Assembly (NCBI GenBank): GCA_003563895.1 | Contig: PWTK01000045.1 | Location: forward strand, 1 to 38,286 | DNA length: 38,286 nucleotides | Origin: Syntrophomonadaceae bacterium | GTDB taxonomy: Bacteria > Bacillota > Dethiobacteria > DTU022 > UBA8154 | Reading direction: 5' to 3' | Shown here: positions 27,013-35,133 of the stretch, piece after piece | How the letters are laid out: every line of letters starts with the position of its first letter | Numbering within the stretch: position 1 is the first letter of the stretch | The notes under the pieces: generated by a model | What the model was told of the DNA's origin: nothing | Database searches by the model: none | What the model saw: the letters and a program-made list of their open reading frames with translations, nothing else | Translations under genes and position numbers: made by a program

Positions 27013-28242
27013 TTAGAAATATTTCATGGGGTTCTTTCTCTGCCCGTTTACCCTCACCTCGAAGTGGATGTGCGGGCCGGTACTGGACCCGGTGGATCCC
27101 ACAACGGCTATGGGCTCACCCCGGCGCACTTCCTGCCCCACGGAGACGTTGATGGTGTGGCAGTGGGCATAAACCGTCGCAATGCTGTTGCCGGCCGCGT
27201 TTTGGCCGTGGTCGATGATGACCATCCGGCCGTAGCCGAAGTGCAGGCTGCCGCTGATCCCTGCAAAGATTACCACCCCGTGGTCGGCGGCGCGGATATG
27301 GACGGGGTTGCCGTTGTAGTGGCTCGAGCCCGGCCAGCGGCTGTGGGGAATGCCGACATCAATTCCACCGTGGAACCCCCCGCTGCGGCCGGTAATGGGA
27401 TGGGTGCGGTAGCCGTAACCGGAAGTGATCCAGGAAGTGCCGAATCCCTCCAGCGGCCACAGCAGTTCGCCGGAGGGGGTGAGGTGCTGCGTCTGCCGGC
27501 GCATCTCCTCCTGCAGCTTCTGGATGATCTCCTCCACCTTTTCTGCTTCCTGCTCCAACTCCCTGATGGCCTGCTCCTGGGCTTGAATGGCCGCTTCCAC
27601 TTCTTCCAGCAGCTCCTGCTGCTCGGCGTACTGGCGGTCAAGTTCCCGCTGTTGATCTTCCCTTTCGGCTTTCAGGCCTTCCAGCTCGGAGCGCTGGGCC
27701 TCCAGCTTCTTCTTGTACTCCTGGATGGCTTCCCGTTCGGCAAAGGCGATCTCCAGGAGTTCCAGGTCGCTTTGGGCGATCATTTTGAGATCGTTGAGCA
27801 GGGTGAGGAAATCGGCAAAACTGACCGCCTGAAAGACCACCTCCAGGTAGCTGGTGTCCCCGTTTTCATGGATGGCCCGCAGGCGGCACCGTAAGAGTTC
27901 ATCCCGCTTTTCCACCCGTTTTTCCGCTTCGGCCAGCTCATTTTCTGTAATTTCGATCTCCCGTTCAGTGGCCTGGATTTCGCTCTCCAGCCGGGCCAGT
28001 TCTTGCTGCAGGGAAGCGATCTCTTTTTCCAGGCTGGCCAGCTTGCTCTTTAAGCGTTCTTCTTCGCTCTTGTGCTCGCTCAGCTGCTGCCGGCTTTCCT
28101 GCAGGCGTTCCTCGATGGCTGAAAGGTCCCGTTCTTTTTCCTTAATATCCTCCTCCAGGGCAAAAACCGGAAATATGTAAGTGAACGCCAGGCTGGCTAT
28201 GAGAAAAAAGACCAGGGCGAAGCGGCTCTTCTGCGGGGGCAC
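27013..28242 (-). CDS. Coiled-coil M23 murein hydrolase (FtsEX-linked, EnvC/LytM type)
   Basis: This is an exported 409-aa protein. The signal peptide is at residues 1-28 (hydrophobic core ALVFFLIASLAF, likely cut after VFA). A long Glu/Arg/Gln-rich coiled coil follows at about 29-250, and a C-terminal LytM/M23 domain at about 280-405. The zinc ligands are intact: FHGGIDVG, YAHCH and GPHIHFEV, so it is probably an active endopeptidase, unlike the degenerate LytM domain of E. coli EnvC. The architecture and the place directly after ftsX fit the hydrolase switched on by FtsEX (role of CwlO, PcsB, RipC, EnvC elsewhere). The start is GTG with AAAGGAGG 8 nt upstream. A LexA-box-like palindrome lies 37 bp before the start. 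Confidence 0.92.
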   Translation of the reverse strand: MPPQKSRFALVFFLIASLAFTYIFPVFALEEDIKEKERDLSAIEERLQESRQQLSEHKSEEERLKSKLASLEKEIASLQQELARLESEIQATEREIEITENELAEAEKRVEKRDELLRCRLRAIHENGDTSYLEVVFQAVSFADFLTLLNDLKMIAQSDLELLEIAFAEREAIQEYKKKLEAQRSELEGLKAEREDQQRELDRQYAEQQELLEEVEAAIQAQEQAIRELEQEAEKVEEIIQKLQEEMRRQTQHLTPSGELLWPLEGFGTSWITSGYGYRTHPITGRSGGFHGGIDVGIPHSRWPGSSHYNGNPVHIRAADHGVVIFAGISGSLHFGYGRMVIIDHGQNAAGNSIATVYAHCHTINVSVGQEVRRGEPIAVVGSTGSSTGPHIHFEVRVNGQRKNPMKYF

Positions 28243-28278
28243 GGCTTCAACCTCCTTTTTTCGGTTCTCTTATTTTAC

Positions 28279-28292
28279 TGAACTGACGTTCA
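28279..28292. promoter_or_regulatory. LexA-box-like palindrome before the M23 gene
   Basis: TGAAC-TGAC-GTTCA matches the Firmicutes SOS-box core GAACNNNNGTTC with an extra matching pair on each side. A -10-like TAAAAT overlaps its downstream side near 28272-28277 on the minus strand. LexA control of this hydrolase is inference. Confidence 0.4.
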
Positions 28293-28527
28293 CACTTGCC
28301 GGCGCTGCTGCGTAAAACGCTTTTGACCATCTTTGAACCGGCCCCTGCCCCTTACATCCTTGGACAATTGCGGCCATCCCGCGAAAAACACGAGGCTGCA
28401 ACAAACCCCTGCCTCGCTCCCCTGGCAAAGCTGCCCAGGATCGAGGCGGTTTGGGTCCGAAATGGCTTGCTGCACAGGATAAGCGGTTCCTTTCCCTCGC
28501 CCTTGAAAACTGTTATGCGCAGCCCCT

Positions 28528-29421
28528 TTAAACCTTTAAAAAACGCCGCACCGAAATGCTGCTGCCCAGGATGCCCAGCGCAACCCCCAGCGGAAGGAGC
28601 ACCTTCAGCAGTTCTTGTATGACCTCTTCCACGGGAATCATGGAGATGAAGATGATGTTGCTTTGCATCCACTCTACGGCCGACTGATAGCCGTAATATA
28701 TAATGAGCAGCGGAAGCACGGCCCCGATCAGTCCCAGGATCGTCCCCTCGAAAATAAACGGCCAGCGGATAAACCAATCGGTGGCACCGACGTACTTCAT
28801 GATCATGATTTCCTTGCGCCGGATGTAAACGGTCAGGCGGATGGTGTGCGCGATTAAAAAGATGGCCGTCACCGCCAGGCCTCCCATAAAAGCCAGCCCC
28901 ACCCAGCGCACCACGCCGGTAAACTGGAAAAGGGGCTCTACCACACCGCTGCCGTAATCCACATGGCCCACGCCCGGAAAATTCTCAACTTCTCGCCCAA
29001 CTTCCGGAACGTCCTCGGGCACTGCAGTTCGCAGTTCATAAGAGTCGCGCAGGGGGTTCTCCGCCTCGTTTTCATACCCTTCCAGCAAATAGGAGCGGTC
29101 GCCCAACTGTTCCTTCAATCGCTCGAAAGCTTCTTCCCTGGAGACGAAGCGCACTTCTTCCAGCTGGTTATGCGTCACCAGCTGCTTCTGCAGCTCCGCC
29201 TTCTCTTCCTCGCTGGCATCATCGTCGATGTAAAGCACAATCTGCACCTGCTCCTTGATGTCTTCCGTGAACAGGGCCACGTTGTAGTTCAGCACCATAA
29301 AGCTTCCCAGGATAAAAAGGGTGATGGCGACCACCGCTATGGAGGCCACGCTCATCCAGCCGTTGCGCGCGATGCTTTTAACGGCTTCACCGAGAAAATA
29401 AAAGAGGCTCCTAACGCGCAT
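28528..29421 (-). CDS. ftsX: Cell division protein FtsX
   Basis: FtsX is the membrane subunit of the FtsEX complex, which uses ATP turnover by FtsE to activate extracellular murein hydrolases. The 297-aa protein has the typical four membrane segments: about residues 20-45, then a large extracellular loop (46-170, with QVQIVLYIDDDASEEEKAELQKQL and the VENFPGVGHVDYG segment), and three segments between 170 and 290 (GLAFMGGLAVTAIFLIAHTIRL, ILGLIGAVLPLLIIYYGY, LLKVLLPLGVALGILGSSI). The motif RRKEIMIMKYVGATDWFIRWPF is the usual cytoplasmic loop. Its ATG overlaps the ftsE end by 11 bp. The M23 hydrolase follows 285 bp downstream. Confidence 0.96.
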   Translation of the reverse strand: MRVRSLFYFLGEAVKSIARNGWMSVASIAVVAITLFILGSFMVLNYNVALFTEDIKEQVQIVLYIDDDASEEEKAELQKQLVTHNQLEEVRFVSREEAFERLKEQLGDRSYLLEGYENEAENPLRDSYELRTAVPEDVPEVGREVENFPGVGHVDYGSGVVEPLFQFTGVVRWVGLAFMGGLAVTAIFLIAHTIRLTVYIRRKEIMIMKYVGATDWFIRWPFIFEGTILGLIGAVLPLLIIYYGYQSAVEWMQSNIIFISMIPVEEVIQELLKVLLPLGVALGILGSSISVRRFLKV

Positions 29422-30097
29422 TAAAATAAACCCCTCTTTCCCGGTCGCTGATGAGAAAGCCGTTTTCCAGAACCACCACTCTTTTTTGAAAGTGATCGAC
29501 CAGCTCCTTGGCGTGGGTGGCCACGATGACGGTCGTGCCCCTGATATTGATCTCGCTCAACAGGTTCATGATGTCCATGGAGGTGTCGGGATCCAGGTTG
29601 CCCGTAGGCTCATCGGCGATAACCACGGCGGGGCGGTTTACCAGGGCCCTGGCCACCCCGACCCGCTGCTGCTCGCCCCCGGAGAGCTCGTCCGGCTTCT
29701 TGAATGCCTTGTCCTTCAGCTTCACCATTTCCAGGGCCAAAGGCACCCTCTTGCGGATTTCCCGCTTGGAGGCACCGATCACGCGCAGGGCGAAAGCGAT
29801 ATTGTCAAAAACATTGCGGTCGCTCAAAAGGCGAAAGTCCTGAAAAACCATCCCGATATTGCGCCTTAAATAAGGAACATCACGGTTCTTGAAGCGGGTC
29901 ACGTCCCGGCCGAAGATTTTGAGCACTCCCCTGCTCGGCTGCAGTTCCCGCAGCAGAAGCTTCAGTAGGGTGGACTTGCCGGCCCCGCTGGCCCCGACGA
30001 TGAAGATGAATTCCCCGCGGTCTATGGTCAGATTGATATCGCTCAAGGCCATGATATCGCTGCCAAATTGTTTGTAGAGGTGGTGCATCTCGATCAT
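29411..30097 (-). CDS. ftsE: Cell division ATP-binding protein FtsE
   Basis: FtsE is the cytoplasmic ATPase of the FtsEX complex. The 228-aa product has a Walker A GASGAGKSTLLKLL near residue 36, Q-loop in MVFQDFRLL, ABC signature LSGGEQQRVGVARAL, Walker B VVIADEPTGNLD and the switch histidine in VIVATHAKELVD. The ATG at 30097 (MIEMHHLYKQFG) fits the family; the ten codons before it in the open frame do not. A minus-strand TTGACA at 30183-30188 may be the -35 of its promoter, but no matching -10 was found. The gap to ilvC is AT-rich and without a clear terminator. Confidence 0.97.
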   Translation of the reverse strand: MIEMHHLYKQFGSDIMALSDINLTIDRGEFIFIVGASGAGKSTLLKLLLRELQPSRGVLKIFGRDVTRFKNRDVPYLRRNIGMVFQDFRLLSDRNVFDNIAFALRVIGASKREIRKRVPLALEMVKLKDKAFKKPDELSGGEQQRVGVARALVNRPAVVIADEPTGNLDPDTSMDIMNLLSEINIRGTTVIVATHAKELVDHFQKRVVVLENGFLISDRERGVYFNAR

Positions 30098-30258
30098 GTA
30101 CCGCTCATCCCCCAGCGGATCCGGCAAAAAATATGCATGCGCAAAGCACTACCCCTTCCTAATGATGATTATTCGACAGGATTGTCAAAAACCCTTTTAT
30201 TAACAAGTCCAATTATTGGGATAATAAAATATTTTTTGGCCTTATTGACAGCATTTTA

Positions 30259-31251
30259 TTATTTTGTCAGCCAGGGCATCATGGCGCGCAGTTCCCGCCC
30301 GACTTTTTCAATGGTCTGTTCCGCCTCTTTCCGCCTGAGGGCGGTGAAGCGGGGGCGGTTCATGCGGAACTCGGTAATGCATTCCTGGGCAAAAACACCC
30401 TCCTGGACTTCCCGCAGGATGGTTTTCATCTCCTGGCGCACCCCTTCATCAATGATCCGCGGTCCGCGGGTAAGATCCCCGTACTCGGCCACATCGCTGA
30501 CGGAATAGCGCATCCCGGAAAGCCCACCCTCGTAAATGAGATCGATGATGAGCTTCAGTTCGTGGAGGCATTCGAAATAAGCCACCTCCGGCTGGTACCC
30601 CGCATCCACCAGGGTATCAAAAGCCGCCTTGATGAGGGCGGAGACCCCCCCGCAGAGAACGGCCTGCTCGCCGAAAAGATCGGTTTCCGTTTCCTCCCGG
30701 AAAGTGGTCTGGATAACGCCGGCGCGGGTGCATCCCAGACCTTTGGCGTACGCCAGGGCCTTCTGCCAGCACTGCCCCGTGTAATCCTGGTGAACGGCCA
30801 CCAGGGCGGGTACTCCGTTTCCTTCACGGTAAATCCGCCGAAGCAGGTGGCCGGGGCTTTTCGGGGCCACCATGAAAACATCCACGTTCTCCGGCGGGAC
30901 GACCTGGTTGAACAAGATATTGAAACCGTGGGCCACGGCCAGCGCTTTGCCTTCGGTCAAGTGGGGGAGCACCTCGCCCTGGAAAACGTCCGGCTGGTCA
31001 TTGTCGCCGATGAGCATCATGATCACGCGGGCGTCCCGGACCGCCTCGGACACCGTTTTTACCTCCAGGCCATCATTTTTTGCTTTTTCCCATCGGCTGC
31101 TTCCCTGGCGCAGCCCCACCACCACATCCATTCCGCTTTCCTTCAGGTTCTGGGCATGGGCATGCCCCTGGCTGCCGTACCCCAAAACAGCAATCCTTTC
31201 GCCCTGCAGATAAGACTCATCCGCATTCTTTTCGTAGAAGATCTGCACCAT
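30259..31251 (-). CDS. ilvC: Ketol-acid reductoisomerase
   Basis: IlvC converts acetolactate and acetohydroxybutyrate in valine, leucine and isoleucine synthesis, using Mg and NADPH. The 330-aa class I enzyme has the Rossmann motif [19 protein letters not shown] near residue 25, the cofactor loop [12 protein letters not shown] (serine-rich, NADPH type), [20 protein letters not shown], the metal ligands in [13 protein letters not shown], and [17 protein letters not shown]. It stands alone: no ilvB, ilvN or leuA is adjacent, unlike many Firmicutes. The SD AGGAGG (31286-31291) is 34 nt from the ATG, with a GCCCGG/CCGGGC hairpin (31259-31280) between, which may bring them together. A promoter and a structured leader lie upstream. 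Confidence 0.97.
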   Translation of the reverse strand: MVQIFYEKNADESYLQGERIAVLGYGSQGHAHAQNLKESGMDVVVGLRQGSSRWEKAKNDGLEVKTVSEAVRDARVIMMLIGDNDQPDVFQGEVLPHLTEGKALAVAHGFNILFNQVVPPENVDVFMVAPKSPGHLLRRIYREGNGVPALVAVHQDYTGQCWQKALAYAKGLGCTRAGVIQTTFREETETDLFGEQAVLCGGVSALIKAAFDTLVDAGYQPEVAYFECLHELKLIIDLIYEGGLSGMRYSVSDVAEYGDLTRGPRIIDEGVRQEMKTILREVQEGVFAQECITEFRMNRPRFTALRRKEAEQTIEKVGRELRAMMPWLTK

Positions 31252-31589
31252 TTAGCTCGCCCGGGACGATAATACCGGGCTCACACCTCCTTTTCCTTAA
31301 TAATTTCCTCAAAAATTTCCTGCCGGCATTCACGTTTCCTTCCGAGAGGAAAAATCTTGGGGGGGTCGGCAAGGGGCCTTCCACCATCGCATCGCTGCCT
31401 GCATCCATCCCATCCGCTGGATGGCAGCGCAGCGCTACTGCAGCGGTGCGGAGCGCAGCTGCTGCGGGCAATCCCCCGATTCTAAACCCTGTTCTCCCCC
31501 GCATCCCGCTTGTTCCGTTCGCTTAACACAATGCTGCAAGGGCCTCTCTCGGGCAAACATGTTCTGCTCACCCTCCAAATAATATTCCC
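31252..31589 (-). promoter_or_regulatory. Structured leader of ilvC
   Basis: A 338-nt leader separates the probable promoter from ilvC. From the 5' side it holds a short frame with a good SD (31435-31560), strong local hairpins such as CCATCC-AGC-GGATGG near 31404-31418, a G-run and C-run pair that could form a stem before a U-rich stretch near 31350, and the hairpin between SD and ATG. The T-box sequence AGGGTGGNACCGCG is absent. Its regulatory mode is unknown. Confidence 0.4.
31435..31560 (-). CDS. Possible 41-codon leader ORF of ilvC
   Basis: An ATG at 31560 follows GGAGG by 11 nt and opens a 41-aa frame (MFARERPLQHCVKRTEQ...). It begins about 25 nt after the predicted transcription start. 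The peptide is not rich in Ile, Val or Leu, so a classical branched-chain attenuator is not indicated, and it resembles nothing I know. It may be only a fortuitous frame. Confidence 0.25.
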   Translation of the reverse strand: MFARERPLQHCVKRTEQAGCGGEQGLESGDCPQQLRSAPLQ

Positions 31590-31618
31590 ATATAAATAAT
31601 GTCCCCATGGTTTTTCAA
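31590..31618 (-). promoter_or_regulatory. Sigma-A-type promoter for ilvC
   Basis: A minus-strand TTGAAA (31613-31618) is 17 bp from TTATAT (31590-31595). The -35 overlaps an inverted repeat GGTTTTT/AAAAACC (31609-31615 and 31631-31637), a possible operator or the end of the symporter unit. Confidence 0.5.
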
Positions 31619-31804
31619 GCAAGGCTTTTTAAAAACCAGTATTGTTGTTAATCAATTTGCTTCATTGTGCGTTTCATCCCTTTTCACGCGGTCAACAACC
31701 ACGATTTATCAATATAATATCAATAATATCAACATTTGAGTTCAAATGAATCTCAAGCAAAAATTCGCCTGCCGGTAACGATCCTGATGCTGGAAAAGGA
31801 TCAT

Positions 31805-33286
31805 TTAGATAATTTTCTTCCTGTTCAGTTCACTTTTAACAAACCCCATAAACTCCTCCGCTTTTTCCAGCGGCGGCGAGGTGAGTAGGCTGATGGCAAT
31901 AAAAAGGGTGGTCGCCAGGATACCGCTCCAGATACCGGGCCAGAGGCCCAGGGGGCGCATGCCGCTGAACTGCAGGAAAGCCGCTGCTGCGCCTGCTACC
32001 AGGATGCTCCAGATGGCTGCCGGTGCAGTGCCGCGCTTCCAGAAAAATGCACCCACCAGCGCCGGAACCATGACCAGCAGCCCGGCCGAAGAAGCCACGG
32101 AAAGGGCTGCAATCAGGTCCAGGTCCCTGCTGGCAAAAAGAAAAATGGCGAAGGCAAAGAGGGGAACGAAAAACTTACCTACCGCCAGCTCCAACGTCTC
32201 CGTCGAGGCCGAACTGAATCGCTTGAAAATATCGCGCGAAACCATGGAAGAGAGGGTCAGCACAATGGAATTGACTGTAGAAATGGCGGCGGCCGTGATC
32301 CCCAGCATTACCACGATGGCCACGGCGCTCGGTACGATTTCCAGGGAAAGCAGGGAGGAGGTGGCCAGGTCCGGGTCGGGCAAATCGGGGAAAAAGAGCA
32401 GTGCCGAAAAGCCCCAAAAGATGGAGATCAGGGTATAGATAAAACCGAAGATAAGAAAGCCCATGACCATGATCCGCATCTGCGAAAGGGAGCGCGGCAC
32501 AAAGAGGCGCTGGCTGACCTGCGGATTGGACAGGGAAAAGAAAAACCAGGGCAGGCTCAACCCCAGGAAGGCCTGGAAGTGGAAAAAGCTCGGTCCGGGG
32601 ACAGCAAGCCACTGGGGATGGCTGACTTCCAGCTCGGCAAAGAAATGGCCGAATCCGCCGAATCCCCTTTCCATCACAAACAGCAGGGAAGCGGTGGCCA
32701 CGGCAATCATCACCAGCGCCTGCAGGGAATCAGTCCAGGCAATTGCCCTCATGCCGCCCAACCAGGCCCAGGTTACTGCAAAAACGGTGGCAAAGATCAG
32801 CCCTGTCAAAAAAGATATTTCTCCCCCGGAAAGCCCCTGCATCAGCTTTCCAATCCCGATCAGCTGCACCGAGCTGTAGGGGATCAAAAACAGTACGGAG
32901 GCGGCGGCGGCGATAACGGAGAGGGCCTTGCTCTGGTAGCGGTCGCCCAGCATTTCGGTGGGGGTTACATAGTTGTACCGCTTTCCTACCAGCCAAAAGC
33001 GTGGACCAAAAAAAGCCACCAGCACCAGGCCGGAGAGGTAGATCAGCTCGAAGCCCAGCGCGCCAACCCCTCCGGCGTAGGTAAAGCCGGCCAGGCCGAT
33101 CAACATGAAGGCGCTGTAAGTGGTGGCGCTGTAAGTTAAGGCGGAGACCAGCCCGCCCAGTGCGCGGTTGGCCAGGAAAAAATCGTCCATGCTCCCTTTG
33201 ACCATGCCGCGCCGGGCCAAGAGGGCGATCACGGTCCCCAGGACAAAATATCCCGCGAGAAAAGAAAATATGTATGCGGCGCTCAT
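31805..33286 (-). CDS. Sodium:solute symporter family protein
   Basis: This is a 493-aa integral membrane transporter of the SSS (SLC5) family with about 13 hydrophobic segments. Family features are the N-terminal DDFFLANRALGGLVSALTYSATTYSAFMLIGLAGFTYAGG region, YVTPTEMLGDRY, GGMRAIAWTDSLQALVMI and GITAAAISTVNSIVLTLSSMVSRDIFKRF, the last holding the typical serine/threonine sodium-site segment. The substrate is not readable from sequence; pantothenate, proline or other organic acids are all possible. It begins 52 bp after a small membrane-protein gene, an arrangement seen for PanF/YhdT-like pairs, and is followed by ilvC after 553 bp. Confidence 0.93.
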   Translation of the reverse strand: MSAAYIFSFLAGYFVLGTVIALLARRGMVKGSMDDFFLANRALGGLVSALTYSATTYSAFMLIGLAGFTYAGGVGALGFELIYLSGLVLVAFFGPRFWLVGKRYNYVTPTEMLGDRYQSKALSVIAAAASVLFLIPYSSVQLIGIGKLMQGLSGGEISFLTGLIFATVFAVTWAWLGGMRAIAWTDSLQALVMIAVATASLLFVMERGFGGFGHFFAELEVSHPQWLAVPGPSFFHFQAFLGLSLPWFFFSLSNPQVSQRLFVPRSLSQMRIMVMGFLIFGFIYTLISIFWGFSALLFFPDLPDPDLATSSLLSLEIVPSAVAIVVMLGITAAAISTVNSIVLTLSSMVSRDIFKRFSSASTETLELAVGKFFVPLFAFAIFLFASRDLDLIAALSVASSAGLLVMVPALVGAFFWKRGTAPAAIWSILVAGAAAAFLQFSGMRPLGLWPGIWSGILATTLFIAISLLTSPPLEKAEEFMGFVKSELNRKKII

Positions 33287-33338
33287 TGATCAGCTTCCCC
33301 TGTATTCGTGTTATACTTGCCTTGCGCTCCCCGCTCCA

Positions 33339-33551
33339 TCAGGAATCATCTTCACTCTTCCGCCATCTCGAGGTGATAAGGCCCATCCCCGCGATAGCCG
33401 CCAGGGCAAAGAGGCACCAGAACAAAAAGGGACCATAAAAAGACGTTACATCCCGCAGCCAGGTATAGGGGAGTAGGAACGCCGAAACAATCAGGATGAA
33501 AAAAAAGAGGAACCATGCTATCCGAAGAAAACGCAGGGACAACCTTACCAC
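33339..33551 (-). CDS. Small two-helix membrane protein, symporter partner
   Basis: This is a 70-aa protein with two hydrophobic helices (about residues 9-30 and 38-59) joined by a short loop, and a charged tail (RWRKSEDDS). Size, topology and position directly before an SSS symporter match the small accessory proteins (DUF997/YhdT or DUF3311 types) encoded beside such transporters; I cannot assign it to one family by eye. The start is GTG at 33551 and is the weakest part of the call, since the upstream AAGGCG is very close. It is probably cotranscribed with the symporter. Confidence 0.7.
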   Translation of the reverse strand: MVRLSLRFLRIAWFLFFFILIVSAFLLPYTWLRDVTSFYGPFLFWCLFALAAIAGMGLITSRWRKSEDDS

Positions 33552-33709
33552 CGCCTTTTTAACAGCCGCCGGCGAAACTACTTATCGCAAACAAGTTGAG
33601 GGAAAAAATGCGGTAGAAGCCCGGGCTGTTCCCTCGATGCGAGTAAGCATTCGACAACTTTCTTTCCAATACCTGCTTGAACTCTTTTTTTTAGAAAAGA
33701 TATCTTGTA

Positions 33710-33758
33710 TAAAATAATAAAGGCAAGCCCCCGCAAAAAACCCGGGGAAACTTGCCTT
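33710..33758 (-). terminator. Intrinsic terminator after the transketolase unit
   Basis: AAGGCAAG (33720-33727) and CTTGCCTT (33751-33758) pair, with an inner CCCCG/CGGGG stem. On the minus strand the stem is followed by UUUAUUAUUUU. It ends transcripts coming from the transketolase genes across the repeat-rich spacer. Confidence 0.75.
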
Positions 33759-33796
33759 GCCCCCCATCAACTGCCAGAAAACAAGCAGGCCAATAA

Positions 33797-33853
33797 TGAC
33801 GGTGCCTGACGTGCTTCGCCGGTGGGCAAAAACTGACGGTGCTCGACGTGCTT
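33797..33853. repeat. Two 20-bp direct repeats
   Basis: TGACGGTGCCTGACGTGCTT at 33797-33816 recurs at 33834-33853 with CT changed to TC. They adjoin the GAACCGTCCCCGATCCA repeats. Confidence 0.7.
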
Positions 33854-33859
33854 TTTGGG

Positions 33860-34128
33860 GTGACAGAGAACCGTCCCCGATCCACCCCCCTCAATGGCTG
33901 GCCTGCGCTTCCCCCTGTCAACGCTTCGCTTGCGGCTTCACAGCCGCCCGAGTATGACTCTGGGCCGTGATGGTGCAGCTACTCCTTTCACGTGGGGCTC
34001 TTTCATCCCCGCCTCTATGCCGGCTTATCCCGGCACACGAACCGTCCCCGATCCACTTTCACCCTTTTTTCGTGACAGAGAACCGTCCCCGATCCATTTT
34101 TTGGTGACAGAAAACCGTCCCCGATCCA
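33860..34128. repeat. REP-like repeat cluster, four copies
   Basis: Copies of GAACCGTCCCCGATCCA are at 33868-33884, 34039-34055, 34080-34096 and 34112-34128 (the last starting AAACC). Three have GTGACAGA in front, making 25-bp units at 33860, 34072 and 34104. From memory, similar sequences (GGGGACGGTTCTCTGTCAC) are scattered in many Peptococcaceae-type genomes, often near IS200-like REP-associated transposases. None is in this window. The 150 bp between copies one and two is unassigned and includes a TGCCGG/CCGGCA hairpin. Confidence 0.75.
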
Positions 34129-34167
34129 TTTTTTTTTGCTTTGCCGGAATCAAGCAGCCGCCGGGAT

Positions 34168-35133
34168 CTACTTGGGGGGGCGCCCTTCTTTCTTCTTCTT
34201 GGCCCTGAGGACACTGCGAGCTGCTTCCACCAGGTGGAAAGAGGTCAGCCCGTACTTCTGCATGAGCTCGTCCGGGGCACCCGATTCGCCGAAGGAATCC
34301 TTTACTCCCACGCGCAGCATGGGAACCGGGCAGGTTTCCGCCAGCACTTCGGCTACCGCACTGCCCAGGCCGCCGATAACGCTGTGTTCCTCCGCGGTCA
34401 CCACTGCTCCGGTGTCCGCGGCCACTTCGCTCAACAGCCTCCGGTCCAGGGGCTTGATGGTGTGTATGTTGACCACCGCCGCGTCTATCCCTTCCCCTTT
34501 GAGCACAGCAGCCGCTTCCAACGCCATCCCGTTCATGATACCGGTGGCGATAAGTGCCACGTCGCGGCCTTCTTTTAACAGCTGGCCCTTCCCCACCTGG
34601 AAAACAGTTCCCTCCAGGATGACGCGGGGCACTTTGGGCCTGCCCAGCCGGAGATAAACGGGGCCGGGGTAATCCACCAGCTCAAAGAGCGCCTGCCGGG
34701 TCTGGTACCCATCAGCCGGCACCACGACCGTCATGTTCGGCAGCACCCTCATCAGGGCGATGTCTTCCAGCGTCTGGTGCGAAGCGCCGTCCTCCCCCAC
34801 GGTCAGCCCTGCGTGAGTGGCAACGATCCTCACGTTCAAACGGGTGTAGGCGATGGAATTGCGTACCTGGTCGTAGGCCCTTCCCGCCGCAAACACTCCG
34901 AAGGTGCTGACAAAGGAAATGTATCCGGAAGCGGCCAGCCCTGCCGCGGTACCCATCATGTCGGCTTCGGAAATGCCCATATTGAAAAAGCGCTGGGGAT
35001 ATTCCCCGGCAAAAAGCGCGGTCTTGGTGGACTTGGAGAGGTCGGCATCAAGGACCACGATATCTTCCCTGGTGCGTCCCAGTTCCACTAGGGTTTTCCC
35101 GTATACGTCGCGGGTTGCAATTTTTTCGCTCAA
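34168..35133 (-). CDS. Transketolase, C-terminal subunit
   Basis: This is the pyrimidine-binding and C-terminal domains of a split transketolase, 321 aa. It pairs with the N subunit encoded just upstream to move two-carbon units between sugar phosphates. Features: the catalytic glutamate in FFNMGISEADMMGTAAGLA near residue 55, STFGVFAAGRAYDQVRNSIAY, the HAGLTVGEDGASHQTLEDIALMR loop, and C-terminal domain segments IATGIMNGMALEAAAVL and VVTAEEHSVIGGLGSAVAE. The start is a TTG whose TTGA overlaps the N-subunit stop; GGAGGGAG lies just before it. The C-terminal tail is lysine-rich (RAKKKKEGRPPK). Confidence 0.94.
   Translation of the reverse strand: MSEKIATRDVYGKTLVELGRTREDIVVLDADLSKSTKTALFAGEYPQRFFNMGISEADMMGTAAGLAASGYISFVSTFGVFAAGRAYDQVRNSIAYTRLNVRIVATHAGLTVGEDGASHQTLEDIALMRVLPNMTVVVPADGYQTRQALFELVDYPGPVYLRLGRPKVPRVILEGTVFQVGKGQLLKEGRDVALIATGIMNGMALEAAAVLKGEGIDAAVVNIHTIKPLDRRLLSEVAADTGAVVTAEEHSVIGGLGSAVAEVLAETCPVPMLRVGVKDSFGESGAPDELMQKYGLTSFHLVEAARSVLRAKKKKEGRPPK

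Noticed and set aside
31217..31504. Minus-strand 95-aa frame overlapping the ilvC start
   Set aside because: No SD, no similarity, and it runs into ilvC in another frame; more likely chance.
31252..31804. T-box riboswitch upstream of ilvC
   Set aside because: The conserved AGGGTGGNACCGCG segment is absent and no specifier-like stem I was seen.
33894..34208. Plus-strand 104-aa frame over the repeat cluster
   Set aside because: It consists of translated repeat units and ends inside the transketolase gene on the other strand; no SD.
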